Made by a program: the position numbers and the translations under genes
Part shown: positions 1 through 7,735 of the stretch, one piece after another
How the letters are laid out: each line of letters opens with the position of its first letter
Numbering within the stretch: the first letter of the stretch is position 1
Origin: an uncultured Eubacteriales bacterium
GTDB lineage: Bacteria > Bacillota > Clostridia > Lachnospirales > Lachnospiraceae
Assembly (NCBI GenBank): GCA_900316115.1
Contig: ONBN01000035.1
Location: 1 to 49,412 of the forward strand
Length of the DNA: 49,412 bases
Reading direction: 5' to 3'
Notes under the pieces: model-generated
Databases searched by the model: none
What the model saw: only the letters and a program-made list of their open reading frames with translations
What the model was told of the DNA's origin: nothing

Positions 1-155
1 GTGGCCAAAGCCGGGAACTGATACTCCGAAGCCTTTACAGGATGGCTTCAGAAAATTTAATAAAAAGTTTGTGGTGACCTGATTTACCTCTTGACAACGT
101 TCATTACATATCAGTTTAATTATATGTTAAGCATGCTTTTCACCAGGTCAGCCCC

Positions 156-725
156 TCAGGCACTGGCACCGGCTACAGTCAGCTGCACAACACTTCGTCC
201 ATTCTGCCACAGATTCCTGTAAATATTTCTGCACTTGCGGTATTTATGAAACAGCTTCAATGTTTCACATTCATTACAGTATACTTTCCAGCATCCTGCA
301 CACTTATAATTCTGTCCGCTGTTTTTAATAAAACCGATCACATCCCCAAGAGGATAATCCAGGAAAATCCCGATCTCATGAGGAAATTCTTCCTGCTGTG
401 AAAAACGCTCCACCAGCCGGTTCAGTGCATATCCGGCATCTGTAGATGTATATCCGTACTTTTTCAGGAAGCCTGCCACTCCCGGACCGTTCAGCTTTTC
501 CTGCAGCTTTTTCTCACGGTATACATACACAAGTGCTCTTCTTCCATGGTTACGCAGAACCAGAAGCTTTACTCCCTTTGGATTCATCAGACGATTCCAC
601 TGCTCTACCTGCTTTGTCAGATCTGTACCGTCTTCCGTCACTGCATTAAACAGATTGGCCGCCTTTACAGACGCAAGTGTAGGAGAACAATGTTCAATCA
701 GATACCTTTCCATATTGTCTGCCAA
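156..725 (-). CDS. DUF3793 family protein
   Basis: Cytosolic protein of 189 residues recognised as DUF3793 from its opening MERYLIEHCSPTLASVKAAN and its cysteine-bearing C-terminal third (KCAGCWKVYCNEC, a CxxC-x4-CxxC pattern near residues 140-155). The function of the family is unknown; from memory it is common in anaerobic Firmicutes and often lies near iron-uptake or flavodoxin genes, which suits the neighbouring metal genes. The two CxxC pairs could bind metal (inference). It is transcribed alone. A TTGACA-N17-TAATCT promoter and a GTTAG-N6-CTAAC palindrome lie about 140-190 bases upstream, so metal control is likely. Length looks complete. Confidence 0.8.
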   Translation of the reverse strand: MADNMERYLIEHCSPTLASVKAANLFNAVTEDGTDLTKQVEQWNRLMNPKGVKLLVLRNHGRRALVYVYREKKLQEKLNGPGVAGFLKKYGYTSTDAGYALNRLVERFSQQEEFPHEIGIFLDYPLGDVIGFIKNSGQNYKCAGCWKVYCNECETLKLFHKYRKCRNIYRNLWQNGRSVVQLTVAGASA

Positions 726-862
726 AATGAATCCTCCTTTTCTGTCTGCGATACTTTTTCAATGGTATGATTAGTTATTTTTAATTGTTATAAGTTATTC
801 TTAATCTTTATAAGTTATAACTAACTACTATGCAAAAAAATAAGGGCCACAACCCATTGACA

Positions 863-878
863 GTTAGTACCTGCTAAC
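863..878 (-). promoter_or_regulatory. Promoter and palindromic operator upstream of the DUF3793 gene
   Basis: The palindrome GTTAGTACCTGCTAAC fits GTTAG-N6-CTAAC exactly. On the minus strand it follows a -35 TTGACA (911-916) and -10 TAATCT (888-893) with a 17-base spacer, so it would cover the transcription start. Between it and the gene lie two direct copies of TTATAAGTTAT (788-798 and 808-818). Confidence 0.6.
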
Positions 879-937
879 CACATAAATAGATTACTTTATT
901 TATGCTTTTTTGTCAATAGATGATGTGTCTCTTATTG

Positions 938-957
938 TATAATAATTCTCATTATGC
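938..957. promoter_or_regulatory. Possible Fur box
   Basis: ATAATAATTCTCATTAT is a near-palindrome resembling the classical Fur box (ATAATnATTATC-like halves). It lies between the end of the P-type ATPase gene and the promoter of the DUF3793 gene. This is a motif match by eye only. Confidence 0.35.
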
Positions 958-1009
958 AGCTGGCCAGCCTTCACAGCAGCCAGGCTGAAACTCCGCCAGA
1001 ATATGACTT

Positions 1010-3091
1010 TTATTCTGGAAGAAGGTTCTTCATGCTCTTCATACCGATGAACAATGTGGAGGTATTATGAAGAAGGGCAGAAGTAGTAGGCTGCAGGATA
1101 CCTGCCACACCCAGGATGATCAGTCCTGTATTAAAGCCTACGATAGTCCTGTAGTTACCCCTGATCCTTTTCATCAGTCCATCACTGATGTTCTTCAGTG
1201 CCAGAAGGCTGTACAGATCGTCAATGCCAATGGTAATATCCGCTACTTCTCTGGCGATCTCAGCGCCTTCGCTGACAGCAATTCCTGCATCTGCAGCTGA
1301 AAGTGCAGGTGAATCATTGATGCCGTCGCCCAGCATCACTACCTTACGTCCTTCAGCTTTCTCTTTTTCTACGAATTTGGCCTTGTCTTCAGGCAGAACT
1401 TCAGAATAATATTCATCTACTCCTACCCTTTTGGCAACAGCTGCAGCTGTACGCTCACTGTCCCCGGTCATCATCACTACTTTGGTAAATCCGGCTTCTT
1501 TCAGTTTGCGGATCACCTCCTGTGCTTCCTCACGCAGCGGATCCTCAATGCAGATCACTGCAGCCAGTTCACCGTCAATGGCAAGATACAGATGTGAATA
1601 TTCCTCCGGAATCTGTTCAAACTTCTCTTCCATGCCCTGTGGGATCGTGCATTTCTCATCCTCAAATACAAAATGAGAGCTTCCGATCACTGTTTTGTGT
1701 CCGTTTACAAATGTAGAAATACCATGAGCTACGATATATTCTACCTTGGAATGCATCTCCTCATGATCAAGGCCTTTCTGCTTTGCAGCATTTACTACCG
1801 CTTTTGCCATAGAATGAGGGAAATGCTCTTCCATACAGGCAGCCAGACGAAGCATCTCATCTTCACTATATTTGCAGAAGGAGATCACCTTTGCTACTGT
1901 TGGTTTTGCCTTGGTAAGAGTGCCTGTCTTGTCAAATACAATGGTATCAGCCTCTGCTACAGCCTCCAGGAATTTGCCTCCCTTGACTATGATCTTGTAC
2001 CGGTTAGCCTCACGGATAGCAGACAATACAGAAATCGGCATTGCCAGCTTCAGGGCGCAGGAGAAGTCAACCATCAGTACAGCCAGAGCCTTGGTAGCAT
2101 TTCTTGTAAGAAGATATACCAGGCCTGTGCCGCCAAGCGTATATGGAACCAGACGGTCTGCCAGATGCTCTGCCTTGCTTTCAAGACCGGATTTCAGCTT
2201 CTCTGTATCCTCGATCATGGCAGCAATTTTCTCATAACGGCTGCTGCCTCCTACTGTGGAAACCGTAAATACACCCTCGCCTTCTTCCACAACTGTACCT
2301 GCATATACAGTATTGCCGGATACACGGCGCACGGCAACAGACTCACCTGTAAGGGATGCCTGGTTCACCATAGCTTCACCTTCAAGAACTGTACCGTCAA
2401 ATGGGATCACATTACCCATGTGTACCACTACACAATCCCCCGGCTTGATCATATCTGCATCTGTAAGAACTTCCTGTCCATCCTCTGTGCGCAGCCATAC
2501 TTTGCCTACATTCAGGGACATGGTACGTGCCAGGTCTCCTACGGATTTCTTGTGGGTCCACTCTTCCAGAAGTTCACCGATTCCAAGAAGGAACATGACA
2601 GAACCTGCTGTTGTGAAATCTCCCCGGATCATGGAAACACTGATGGCTGTTGCATCCAGCACCGGCACCTCGATCTTACGCTGCCATAAAGTCTTCAGAC
2701 CTTTCCAGATATATTTTACGGATACTGCACCTGTATAGATAGCAGAAAAAGGCATTGGAAGCAAAAACTTCCTTGCGTAATGGAAGATCACTTTATTAAC
2801 AAGCTTCTCTTTATACTGTTCATTTAATTCCCTGCCGGAGCTGTCAAGCACTGCTGCAGGAACCTTCACATTTTCATAACGGAAACTCTGAAGCTTACCA
2901 AGAAGCTCCTTCCTGTCTCCCTTGTAGCTGATGGTCGCATCGCAAGTCTTATCATAAACATTTACAGCTGTCACTCCGTCAATATTTTCCAGATAATACT
3001 GCAAGGTGTCTGCCTGCTGATAAGTCATCCGTTTCTGGAAAATATGGATCCTGATTCTTCCCCGGATCTCATGTTTGATATTAAAACGCAT
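1010..3091 (-). CDS. P1B-type heavy-metal translocating ATPase, probable Fe/Mn-type exporter
   Basis: Membrane ATPase of 693 residues. The N-terminus (about 1-80) is a degenerate HMA-like fold without the CxxC metal site. The actuator-domain SLTGES, the phosphorylation motif DKTGTLTKAKPTV, the HP pair (HFPHS) and the hinge GDGINDSPAL are all present, so it should be catalytically competent. The membrane metal-site motif reads SCALKLAMP instead of the usual CPC, so Cu/Zn/Cd specificity is not supported. The setting between iron regulators and feo genes points to Fe(II) or Mn(II) efflux (inference). An ATG at 3091 is preferred over an upstream one because AAAGGAG lies just before it. It follows the small DUF6110-like gene in the same direction. 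Confidence 0.85.
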   Translation of the reverse strand: MRFNIKHEIRGRIRIHIFQKRMTYQQADTLQYYLENIDGVTAVNVYDKTCDATISYKGDRKELLGKLQSFRYENVKVPAAVLDSSGRELNEQYKEKLVNKVIFHYARKFLLPMPFSAIYTGAVSVKYIWKGLKTLWQRKIEVPVLDATAISVSMIRGDFTTAGSVMFLLGIGELLEEWTHKKSVGDLARTMSLNVGKVWLRTEDGQEVLTDADMIKPGDCVVVHMGNVIPFDGTVLEGEAMVNQASLTGESVAVRRVSGNTVYAGTVVEEGEGVFTVSTVGGSSRYEKIAAMIEDTEKLKSGLESKAEHLADRLVPYTLGGTGLVYLLTRNATKALAVLMVDFSCALKLAMPISVLSAIREANRYKIIVKGGKFLEAVAEADTIVFDKTGTLTKAKPTVAKVISFCKYSEDEMLRLAACMEEHFPHSMAKAVVNAAKQKGLDHEEMHSKVEYIVAHGISTFVNGHKTVIGSSHFVFEDEKCTIPQGMEEKFEQIPEEYSHLYLAIDGELAAVICIEDPLREEAQEVIRKLKEAGFTKVVMMTGDSERTAAAVAKRVGVDEYYSEVLPEDKAKFVEKEKAEGRKVVMLGDGINDSPALSAADAGIAVSEGAEIAREVADITIGIDDLYSLLALKNISDGLMKRIRGNYRTIVGFNTGLIILGVAGILQPTTSALLHNTSTLFIGMKSMKNLLPE

Positions 3092-3249
3092 GTCTGTCTC
3101 CTTTACCGCTTCCCAAAGAAGCGGTTTCAAGTTTTAAAAGGGACTGTCACTTATGCCCTGTGGGCAGAAGCGGCAATCCCATATTCTGTACTGTATATCC
3201 TTATCTTGTTCGGGTATTATATGAAATGCCGTACCCTGACTGCCGCAGA

Positions 3250-3558
3250 TTATTCTGCCTCTTTAAATGTATCCTCTGCAGTCTCCTCTGCCTCTGCTTC
3301 TTCTGCTGTATCCTCAAAAGCCTCCTCAGCAGCTGCACGGTCATCATTAATCTGCTTTGCACCTTCGTAGATGTCACCGCAGTTCTCCTGAACTGTAGTA
3401 ACAGTCTTCATAACACAATCTTTTGCACGAAGAACAGCTGCTGTGCAGTTGGTGTATAATTTCTTCGCATCTTTGCTGGACAGCGCTTTGATTCCTGCTG
3501 TGCCAAATAAAACTCCTGCTGCAAAAAGTCCTGATTTCTTCCAATTGAATTCTGCCAT
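3250..3558 (-). CDS. Small DUF6110-like protein, partner of the P-type ATPase
   Basis: Protein of 102 residues: a short hydrophobic N-terminal stretch (SGLFAAGVLFGTAGIKAL, about 9-26), a conserved-looking middle with two Cys (YTNCTAAVLRAKDCVMKT) and a very acidic Glu/Ala tail. The middle resembles what I remember as DUF6110, a family found beside P1B ATPases in Firmicutes. The function is unknown; a metal-handling accessory for the ATPase downstream is a reasonable inference. TTAATTCCTCC just after 3558 gives a clear ribosome binding site on the minus strand. A 25-base palindrome (3667-3691) lies upstream. Confidence 0.6.
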   Translation of the reverse strand: MAEFNWKKSGLFAAGVLFGTAGIKALSSKDAKKLYTNCTAAVLRAKDCVMKTVTTVQENCGDIYEGAKQINDDRAAAEEAFEDTAEEAEAEETAEDTFKEAE

Positions 3559-3666
3559 AATTAATTCCTCCTTATATTTTACAGTCAGAATGTCTCTGCT
3601 GTTGATCTTTCCTTAAAGTTTGAGAATCAGTATAGCATCCGTTTTTTTCTTGTCCAGAACTTTTTT

Positions 3667-3691
3667 CTAATTGAGAAAAATTTTCAATTAG
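3667..3691. promoter_or_regulatory. 25-base palindrome, candidate Fur-type operator
   Basis: The element begins CTAATTGAGAAAAA and ends TTTTCAATTAG, a near-perfect inverted repeat containing TGAGAAA-A-ATTTTCA, which resembles the 7-1-7 Fur box. It lies between the dtxR-like gene and the DUF6110/ATPase pair. A second 25-base copy, matching at 21 positions, is at 13520-13544. Confidence 0.45.
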
Positions 3692-3699
3692 ATTTTTGT

Positions 3700-4095
3700 T
3701 TATTTATTTTCTTCTTTTTCTGTATTTCTGGATAAATATTCCTTTAATCCCCGGAATGTTTCATCACTGATCACATGTTCCACCTTGCAGGCATCCAGCT
3801 CTGCGGTTTTCTCAGGAACACTGGCACATTTCTGAAACAGTTCTGTAATTACACAATGTTTCTCATACACATTTTCTGCGATCCGCTTCCCTGATTCTGT
3901 AAGAAGGATCCGTCCTTTGGCATTTCTCACTACGTGTCCTTCTTTTTCAAGTTCCCCCATCGCTCTGGTAACGCTGGGCTTTGTCAGTTCCAGATAATTG
4001 GCTACATCCACAGGCCTTACATCTTCCGGCCTTTTTCTGTTCAGTATGAGAATCGCTTCAAGATAATCTTCCCGTGATTCTTTCATGCTTCGCAT
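3700..4095 (-). CDS. DtxR/MntR-family metal-dependent transcriptional regulator
   Basis: 131 residues. The N-terminal winged helix begins SREDYLEAILIL and continues VANYLELTKPSVTRAMGELEKEGHV, typical of DtxR-family Fe/Mn regulators. The dimerisation segment follows with the metal-ligand-like positions EKH and CKVEHVISDE. There is no C-terminal SH3-like domain, as in MntR and IdeR short forms. Its start overlaps the end of the fur-like gene by 13 bases, so the two are translationally coupled. GAGGG seven bases before the ATG at 4095 supports that start. It is the most economical candidate to bind the GTTAG-N6-CTAAC palindromes across the window (inference). Confidence 0.88.
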   Translation of the reverse strand: MRSMKESREDYLEAILILNRKRPEDVRPVDVANYLELTKPSVTRAMGELEKEGHVVRNAKGRILLTESGKRIAENVYEKHCVITELFQKCASVPEKTAELDACKVEHVISDETFRGLKEYLSRNTEKEENK

Positions 4096-4553
4096 TTACA
4101 AGCCCTCATTTCAATACTGGCGATCTCCTGCTCCTTTATGTATCCGCATTCCTTCAGGCCTGCTTTCATCACTTCCCGCCACATTCCCGGGGAAAGCCTG
4201 CATACTGTGTCATCACTTAATTTCACAAAGCAGGATTCTTCTTCACAACAGGTACTGCAGTCTGCGATCTTATACATATTTTTACGGCTAATGGCTCCGA
4301 TATTTTCAAGCACATTCACCATACGGTAAATCGTTGCCGGGCCGATATTTTTATCTTTTTTCTGAACCTTAAAATAAATCTCCTTACAGCAGGAGCACTC
4401 CTCCTCCAGAATAATATCCAGGATCGTCCTTCGCTGTCTGGTAATCCTGCAGCCCTGTTCCCGAAGCTTCTGGATCACCATGTCTTTCTGCATTTTTGTC
4501 CGCTCATATGGCTGGGACTCCTTTACGGTTTCTTCCTTTCGTTCTCCCACCAT
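4083..4553 (-). CDS. Fur-family transcriptional regulator
   Basis: 156 residues. It has the Fur winged helix (KLREQGCRITRQRRTILDIIL ... GPATIYRMVNVLENIGAI) followed by a cysteine-rich dimerisation half: CSCC near residue 55, CSTCCEEESC and CKC at the end. The double CxxC-like pairs suggest a structural zinc. The usual His-rich sensing motif is reduced, so the sensed metal or signal is uncertain (Fe, Zn or peroxide are possible). AGGAGGTGAG directly before the ATG sets the start. The gene overlaps the dtxR-like gene downstream. Confidence 0.85.
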   Translation of the reverse strand: MVGERKEETVKESQPYERTKMQKDMVIQKLREQGCRITRQRRTILDIILEEECSCCKEIYFKVQKKDKNIGPATIYRMVNVLENIGAISRKNMYKIADCSTCCEEESCFVKLSDDTVCRLSPGMWREVMKAGLKECGYIKEQEIASIEMRACKCEA

Positions 4554-4586
4554 AACTCACCTCCTGTTACTCTGGCTGATGCAGCA

Positions 4587-4616
4587 ACAGCCTGCACCCT
4601 GTTGGATGCAGGCTGT
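4587..4616. terminator. Hairpin between feoB and fur
   Basis: ACAGCCTGCA pairs perfectly with TGCAGGCTGT across a ten-base loop. No T-run follows on either strand, so it may be a weak or Rho-assisted terminator, or an mRNA end-stabilising hairpin after feoB. Confidence 0.5.
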
Positions 4617-4681
4617 CATTGATCATACCTGTAAAATATTCTGCTTCAGTAAAACACTGTCTGTAAAAGTTTTTATCCTAA

Positions 4682-6835
4682 TTAGGCTTTTACCTTTACA
4701 TTTAATGTATTGCTCTCTTTGTATGGTCTGAACAGCATGTAAATGAAGAATGCAACCAGTACGAAAGCAACAACTGTACCAATACCGAATGTTCCGGCTG
4801 TGATCAGTGTACCGATCTGATAGATGCAAAGTGCAACTACATAAGCAAGACCACACTGATATCCGATTGCGAACCAGAACCATTTTCTGTTATTCATCTC
4901 TCTCTTGATAGCTCCCATTGCAGCGAAGCAAGGTGCACACAGAAGGTTGAATACCAGGAATCCGTATGCTGCAACTGGTGTCATAACCTGTGCCAGGTTG
5001 CCCCAGATCTCAGCACCGTCTTCTGCAACTTCAGCAAATCCGAACAGCATACCGAAGGTAGCTACTACGTTCTCTTTTGCGATCAGACCAGACACAGCAG
5101 CAACTGCCATCTTCCAGCCTTCTCCGGCTTTTGTCCAGCCCAGAGGTCCAAAGATCCATGCGATTGCAGAACCGATCTTTGCAAGAATACTGTTGTTCAG
5201 TTCCTCTACCATTCCGAAGGAACCGCCTTCCCATCCGAAGCCCATTAAGAACCACAGAACGATGGTGGAAAGAAGGATGATAGTACCAGCCTTTTTGATG
5301 AAGGACCAGCCTCTCTCCCACATACTTCTTAAAATGTTACCAGCTGTTGGCCAGTGGTATGCCGGAAGCTCCATAACGAATGGTGCCGGATCACCAGCGA
5401 ACATTTTTGTTTTCTTTAAGATAATACCAGAGCAGATGATTGCAGCAATACCTACGAAGTAAGAACTTGTAGCAACCCATCCGCTGTTACCGAAGAATGC
5501 ACCTGCGATCATAGCGATGATCGGAAGTTTTGCTCCACAAGGAACGAAAGTAGTTGTCATAATGGTCATCTTACGGTCTCTGTCGTTCTCGATAGTACGG
5601 GAAGCCATAACGCCAGGAACACCACATCCGGAACCGATCAGCATAGGAATGAAAGATTTACCGGAAAGACCGAATTTACGGAAGATTCTGTCCATGATGA
5701 ATGCAACACGAGCCATGTATCCACAGGACTCAAGGAATGCAAGGAAGAAGAACAGAACCAGCATCTGCGGTACGAAACCAAGTACAGCACCAACACCGGC
5801 AACAATACCATCCAGGATCAGACCCTGCAGCCATGCAGCACAGTGAACTGCTTCCAGTGCAGACTCGATTGCCGGAGGAATGATCTCACCAAAGAGAACA
5901 TCGTTTGTCCAGTCAGTTACAATAGTACCAACAGTTGTTACAGATACATAATATACGATGAACATTACAACTGCGAAGATCGGAAGTGCAAGCCAGCGGT
6001 TTGTCACAATACGGTCGATCTTATCAGATGTTGTAAGCTTCTTGCCTTTTGCGGACTTTGTATAGCACTGTCCGATAATGGAAGAAATATATACATAACG
6101 CTCATTTGTGATAATACTCTCTGTATCATCATCAAATTTATCCTCCAGAGCCTTAACCTCAGCAGATACATCCGGAACACTCTTCATCTGCTCTGTGATC
6201 TTGTTATCTTTCTCGATGAGCTTGATAGCGAAGAAACGCTTCTGATCATCAGCAACAACGCCTGTAAGCTTTGACTCAACAGTCTTGATCACATCTTCAA
6301 CATCCTGTGCAAATTCATGAACAGGTGTTACGCTGCCTTTCTTCTGTGCAGCTGCGATTGCTTTCTCAGCTGCCTTTGTGATACCGGTTCCTTTCAGAGC
6401 GGAGATCTCAACAACTTCACAGCCAAGCTTTTTGCTTAATTTGTCAATATGTATTTTATTTCCTGTCTTCTGAACCAGGTCCATCATGTTGACAGCCATA
6501 ACAACCGGAATGCCAAGCTCCATGATCTGAGTGGACAGATACAGGTTTCTTTCAAGGTTAGTACCATCAACGATATTGATGATAGCATCTGGTCTTTCAT
6601 TGATCAGATAATTTCTGGCTACTACTTCCTCCAGTGTGTATGGGGAAAGAGAATAAATACCAGGAAGGTCCATGATGATTACATCTTTGTGTCCTTTTAA
6701 ACGACCTTCTTTTTTCTCAACGGTTACGCCCGGCCAGTTACCAACAAACTGGTTGGATCCTGTCAGCGCATTGAACAATGTTGTTTTGCCGCAGTTCGGG
6801 TTACCTGCAAGAGCAATCTTAATCGACATTTTCAT
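4682..6835 (-). CDS. feoB: Ferrous iron transport protein B
   Basis: 717 residues. It is the GTP-driven Fe(II) importer of the cytoplasmic membrane. The N-terminal G domain shows G1 GNPNCGKTT, the switch region NWPGVTVEKKEG, G3 DLPGIYSL and G4 NMMD. The membrane half carries two Gate motifs with their cysteines (SGCGVPGVMA and TFVPCGAKLPI) and many hydrophobic segments ending near FVLVAFFIYMLF. Length is normal for the family. Two feoA genes lie upstream in the same direction, forming an iron uptake operon. A palindrome of the GTTAG-N6-CTAAC type sits in the 100-base gap between feoA and feoB. The operon promoter overlaps another copy of the same palindrome. Confidence 0.97.
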   Translation of the reverse strand: MKMSIKIALAGNPNCGKTTLFNALTGSNQFVGNWPGVTVEKKEGRLKGHKDVIIMDLPGIYSLSPYTLEEVVARNYLINERPDAIINIVDGTNLERNLYLSTQIMELGIPVVMAVNMMDLVQKTGNKIHIDKLSKKLGCEVVEISALKGTGITKAAEKAIAAAQKKGSVTPVHEFAQDVEDVIKTVESKLTGVVADDQKRFFAIKLIEKDNKITEQMKSVPDVSAEVKALEDKFDDDTESIITNERYVYISSIIGQCYTKSAKGKKLTTSDKIDRIVTNRWLALPIFAVVMFIVYYVSVTTVGTIVTDWTNDVLFGEIIPPAIESALEAVHCAAWLQGLILDGIVAGVGAVLGFVPQMLVLFFFLAFLESCGYMARVAFIMDRIFRKFGLSGKSFIPMLIGSGCGVPGVMASRTIENDRDRKMTIMTTTFVPCGAKLPIIAMIAGAFFGNSGWVATSSYFVGIAAIICSGIILKKTKMFAGDPAPFVMELPAYHWPTAGNILRSMWERGWSFIKKAGTIILLSTIVLWFLMGFGWEGGSFGMVEELNNSILAKIGSAIAWIFGPLGWTKAGEGWKMAVAAVSGLIAKENVVATFGMLFGFAEVAEDGAEIWGNLAQVMTPVAAYGFLVFNLLCAPCFAAMGAIKREMNNRKWFWFAIGYQCGLAYVVALCIYQIGTLITAGTFGIGTVVAFVLVAFFIYMLFRPYKESNTLNVKVKA

Positions 6836-6904
6836 GCCTCCTCTTTCTTTCCTGATTTAGTTTCGTTTCAAGCTTTTTCCCTTTGTTAGGGTCGGCAGTT
6901 ATAA

Positions 6905-6920
6905 ATTAGCGTTCGCTAAC
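6905..6920. promoter_or_regulatory. Operator-like palindrome in the feoA-feoB gap
   Basis: ATTAGCGTTCGCTAAC fits (G/A)TTAG-N6-CTAA(C/T) and contains the hairpin-forming TTAGCG/CGCTAA. It lies between the stop of feoA and the start of feoB, so it could give an internal regulated promoter or a processing hairpin. Confidence 0.45.
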
Positions 6921-6935
6921 AGCCATGTAAAAAAA

Positions 6936-7157
6936 TTACTCTACTTCAATCATCTCAGCGTCCGCTTTTCTTAAGGACAGCTCATAATCTCTGACTGTTA
7001 CTTCCACCGGATCTCCAAGGGGAGCAACTTTTCTTACATAGATCTGTACGCCCTTTGTGATTCCCATGTCCATAATACGCCTTTTTACAGGCCCTTCGCC
7101 GTGGAGCCTTTTAACAGTAACTGTCTGGCCTACGGCAACTTGACGTAATGTTTTCAT
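6936..7157 (-). CDS. feoA: FeoA family protein (second copy)
   Basis: 73 residues, an SH3-like fold protein of the FeoA type: starts MKTLRQVAVGQTVTVKRLHG, with RRIMDMGITKGVQIYVRKVAPLGDPVEV typical of FeoA. It acts in the cytosol on FeoB. AAAGGAGTTTGCT before the ATG is a clear ribosome binding site. It is the middle gene of feoA-feoA-feoB; the two feoA copies are different in sequence and may be non-redundant partners. Confidence 0.93.
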   Translation of the reverse strand: MKTLRQVAVGQTVTVKRLHGEGPVKRRIMDMGITKGVQIYVRKVAPLGDPVEVTVRDYELSLRKADAEMIEVE

Positions 7158-7258
7158 AGCAAACTCCTTTTCATTAATATGTAACTTTTTATAAATTCAC
7201 AATCCCCGGCAGGATCCTGTACCTGTCGGAGGCTGAAAATTCCTGATGGTGTATGGCA

Positions 7259-7471
7259 TTAAACCATGATCCTGTTGGCCATATCCTTTCCAATCGCTAC
7301 ACGTGAATCTTTCACATTTACGATCAGATTTCCGTCATTCTCGGAAACAACCGTTACTGTACCTCCGACTACAAAGCCAAGGTTCTCCAGGAATTTGCGT
7401 GTCTCTTCTTTTCCACCGACCTTCTTGATCACATTCGGCTCCCCTTCATTTACCATAGATAAAGGCATCAT
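7259..7471 (-). CDS. feoA: FeoA family protein (first copy)
   Basis: About 70 residues. FeoA-like SH3 fold with EETRKFLENLGFVVGGTVTVVSENDGNLIVNVKDSRVAIGKDMANRIMV, diverged from the neighbouring copy. An in-frame ATG further upstream (7489) lacks a ribosome binding site, while AAGGGAG lies six bases before the ATG at 7471, so the shorter form is preferred. It is the first gene of the feo operon, behind a TTGACT-N17-TATACT promoter. Confidence 0.9.
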   Translation of the reverse strand: MMPLSMVNEGEPNVIKKVGGKEETRKFLENLGFVVGGTVTVVSENDGNLIVNVKDSRVAIGKDMANRIMV

Positions 7472-7532
7472 TTCACTCTCCCTTCCCATTGTTATAGTAG
7501 TCTCTATTAAATATTATTTCTTACTTACGTCG

Positions 7533-7564
7533 ATTAGTATATTCTAATATTCTTTAGTAGTCAA
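7533..7564 (-). promoter_or_regulatory. feo operon promoter with operator over the -10 box
   Basis: On the minus strand, -35 TTGACT (7559-7564) and -10 TATACT (7536-7541) are separated by 17 bases. The palindrome ATTAGTATATTCTAAT (7533-7548, plus-strand reading) covers the -10 box, a layout expected for metal-dependent repression. Confidence 0.7.
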
Positions 7565-7675
7565 CAACTTTTTTAATTTTTTTCTCACAAAAATTAGCTT
7601 TCTATATTAATAGGAAGTTTCTCCTCACATTGTAAACCTTCAGCGCAAGTTTTCCGTGTATGTTTCAGGCGCAAA

Positions 7676-7706
7676 AAGGCTGCCGCATAAGCCTGCGACA
7701 GCCCCT
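7676..7706 (-). terminator. Terminator of the malic enzyme gene
   Basis: The stem GGCTGTCGCA/TGCGGCAGCC (one wobble pair) is followed on the minus strand by TTTTT, a standard intrinsic terminator just after the stop at 7736. Confidence 0.8.
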
Positions 7707-7735
7707 TAAAATATCATTTTATTGTTTCTGGAATC

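Noticed and set aside
1-155. Possible partial gene or RNA at the window start
   Set aside because: Only a loose inverted repeat (TGACCTG with CAGGTCA) is visible; no coding frame or RNA family could be supported.
1673-2689. Long plus-strand open frame opposite the P-type ATPase gene
   Set aside because: It is antisense to a clear gene, has no family features, and its composition is that of the complement of a coding frame.
4587-4616. Riboswitch between feoB and fur
   Set aside because: Only a single simple hairpin is present and it follows feoB; no aptamer-like conserved structure was recognised.
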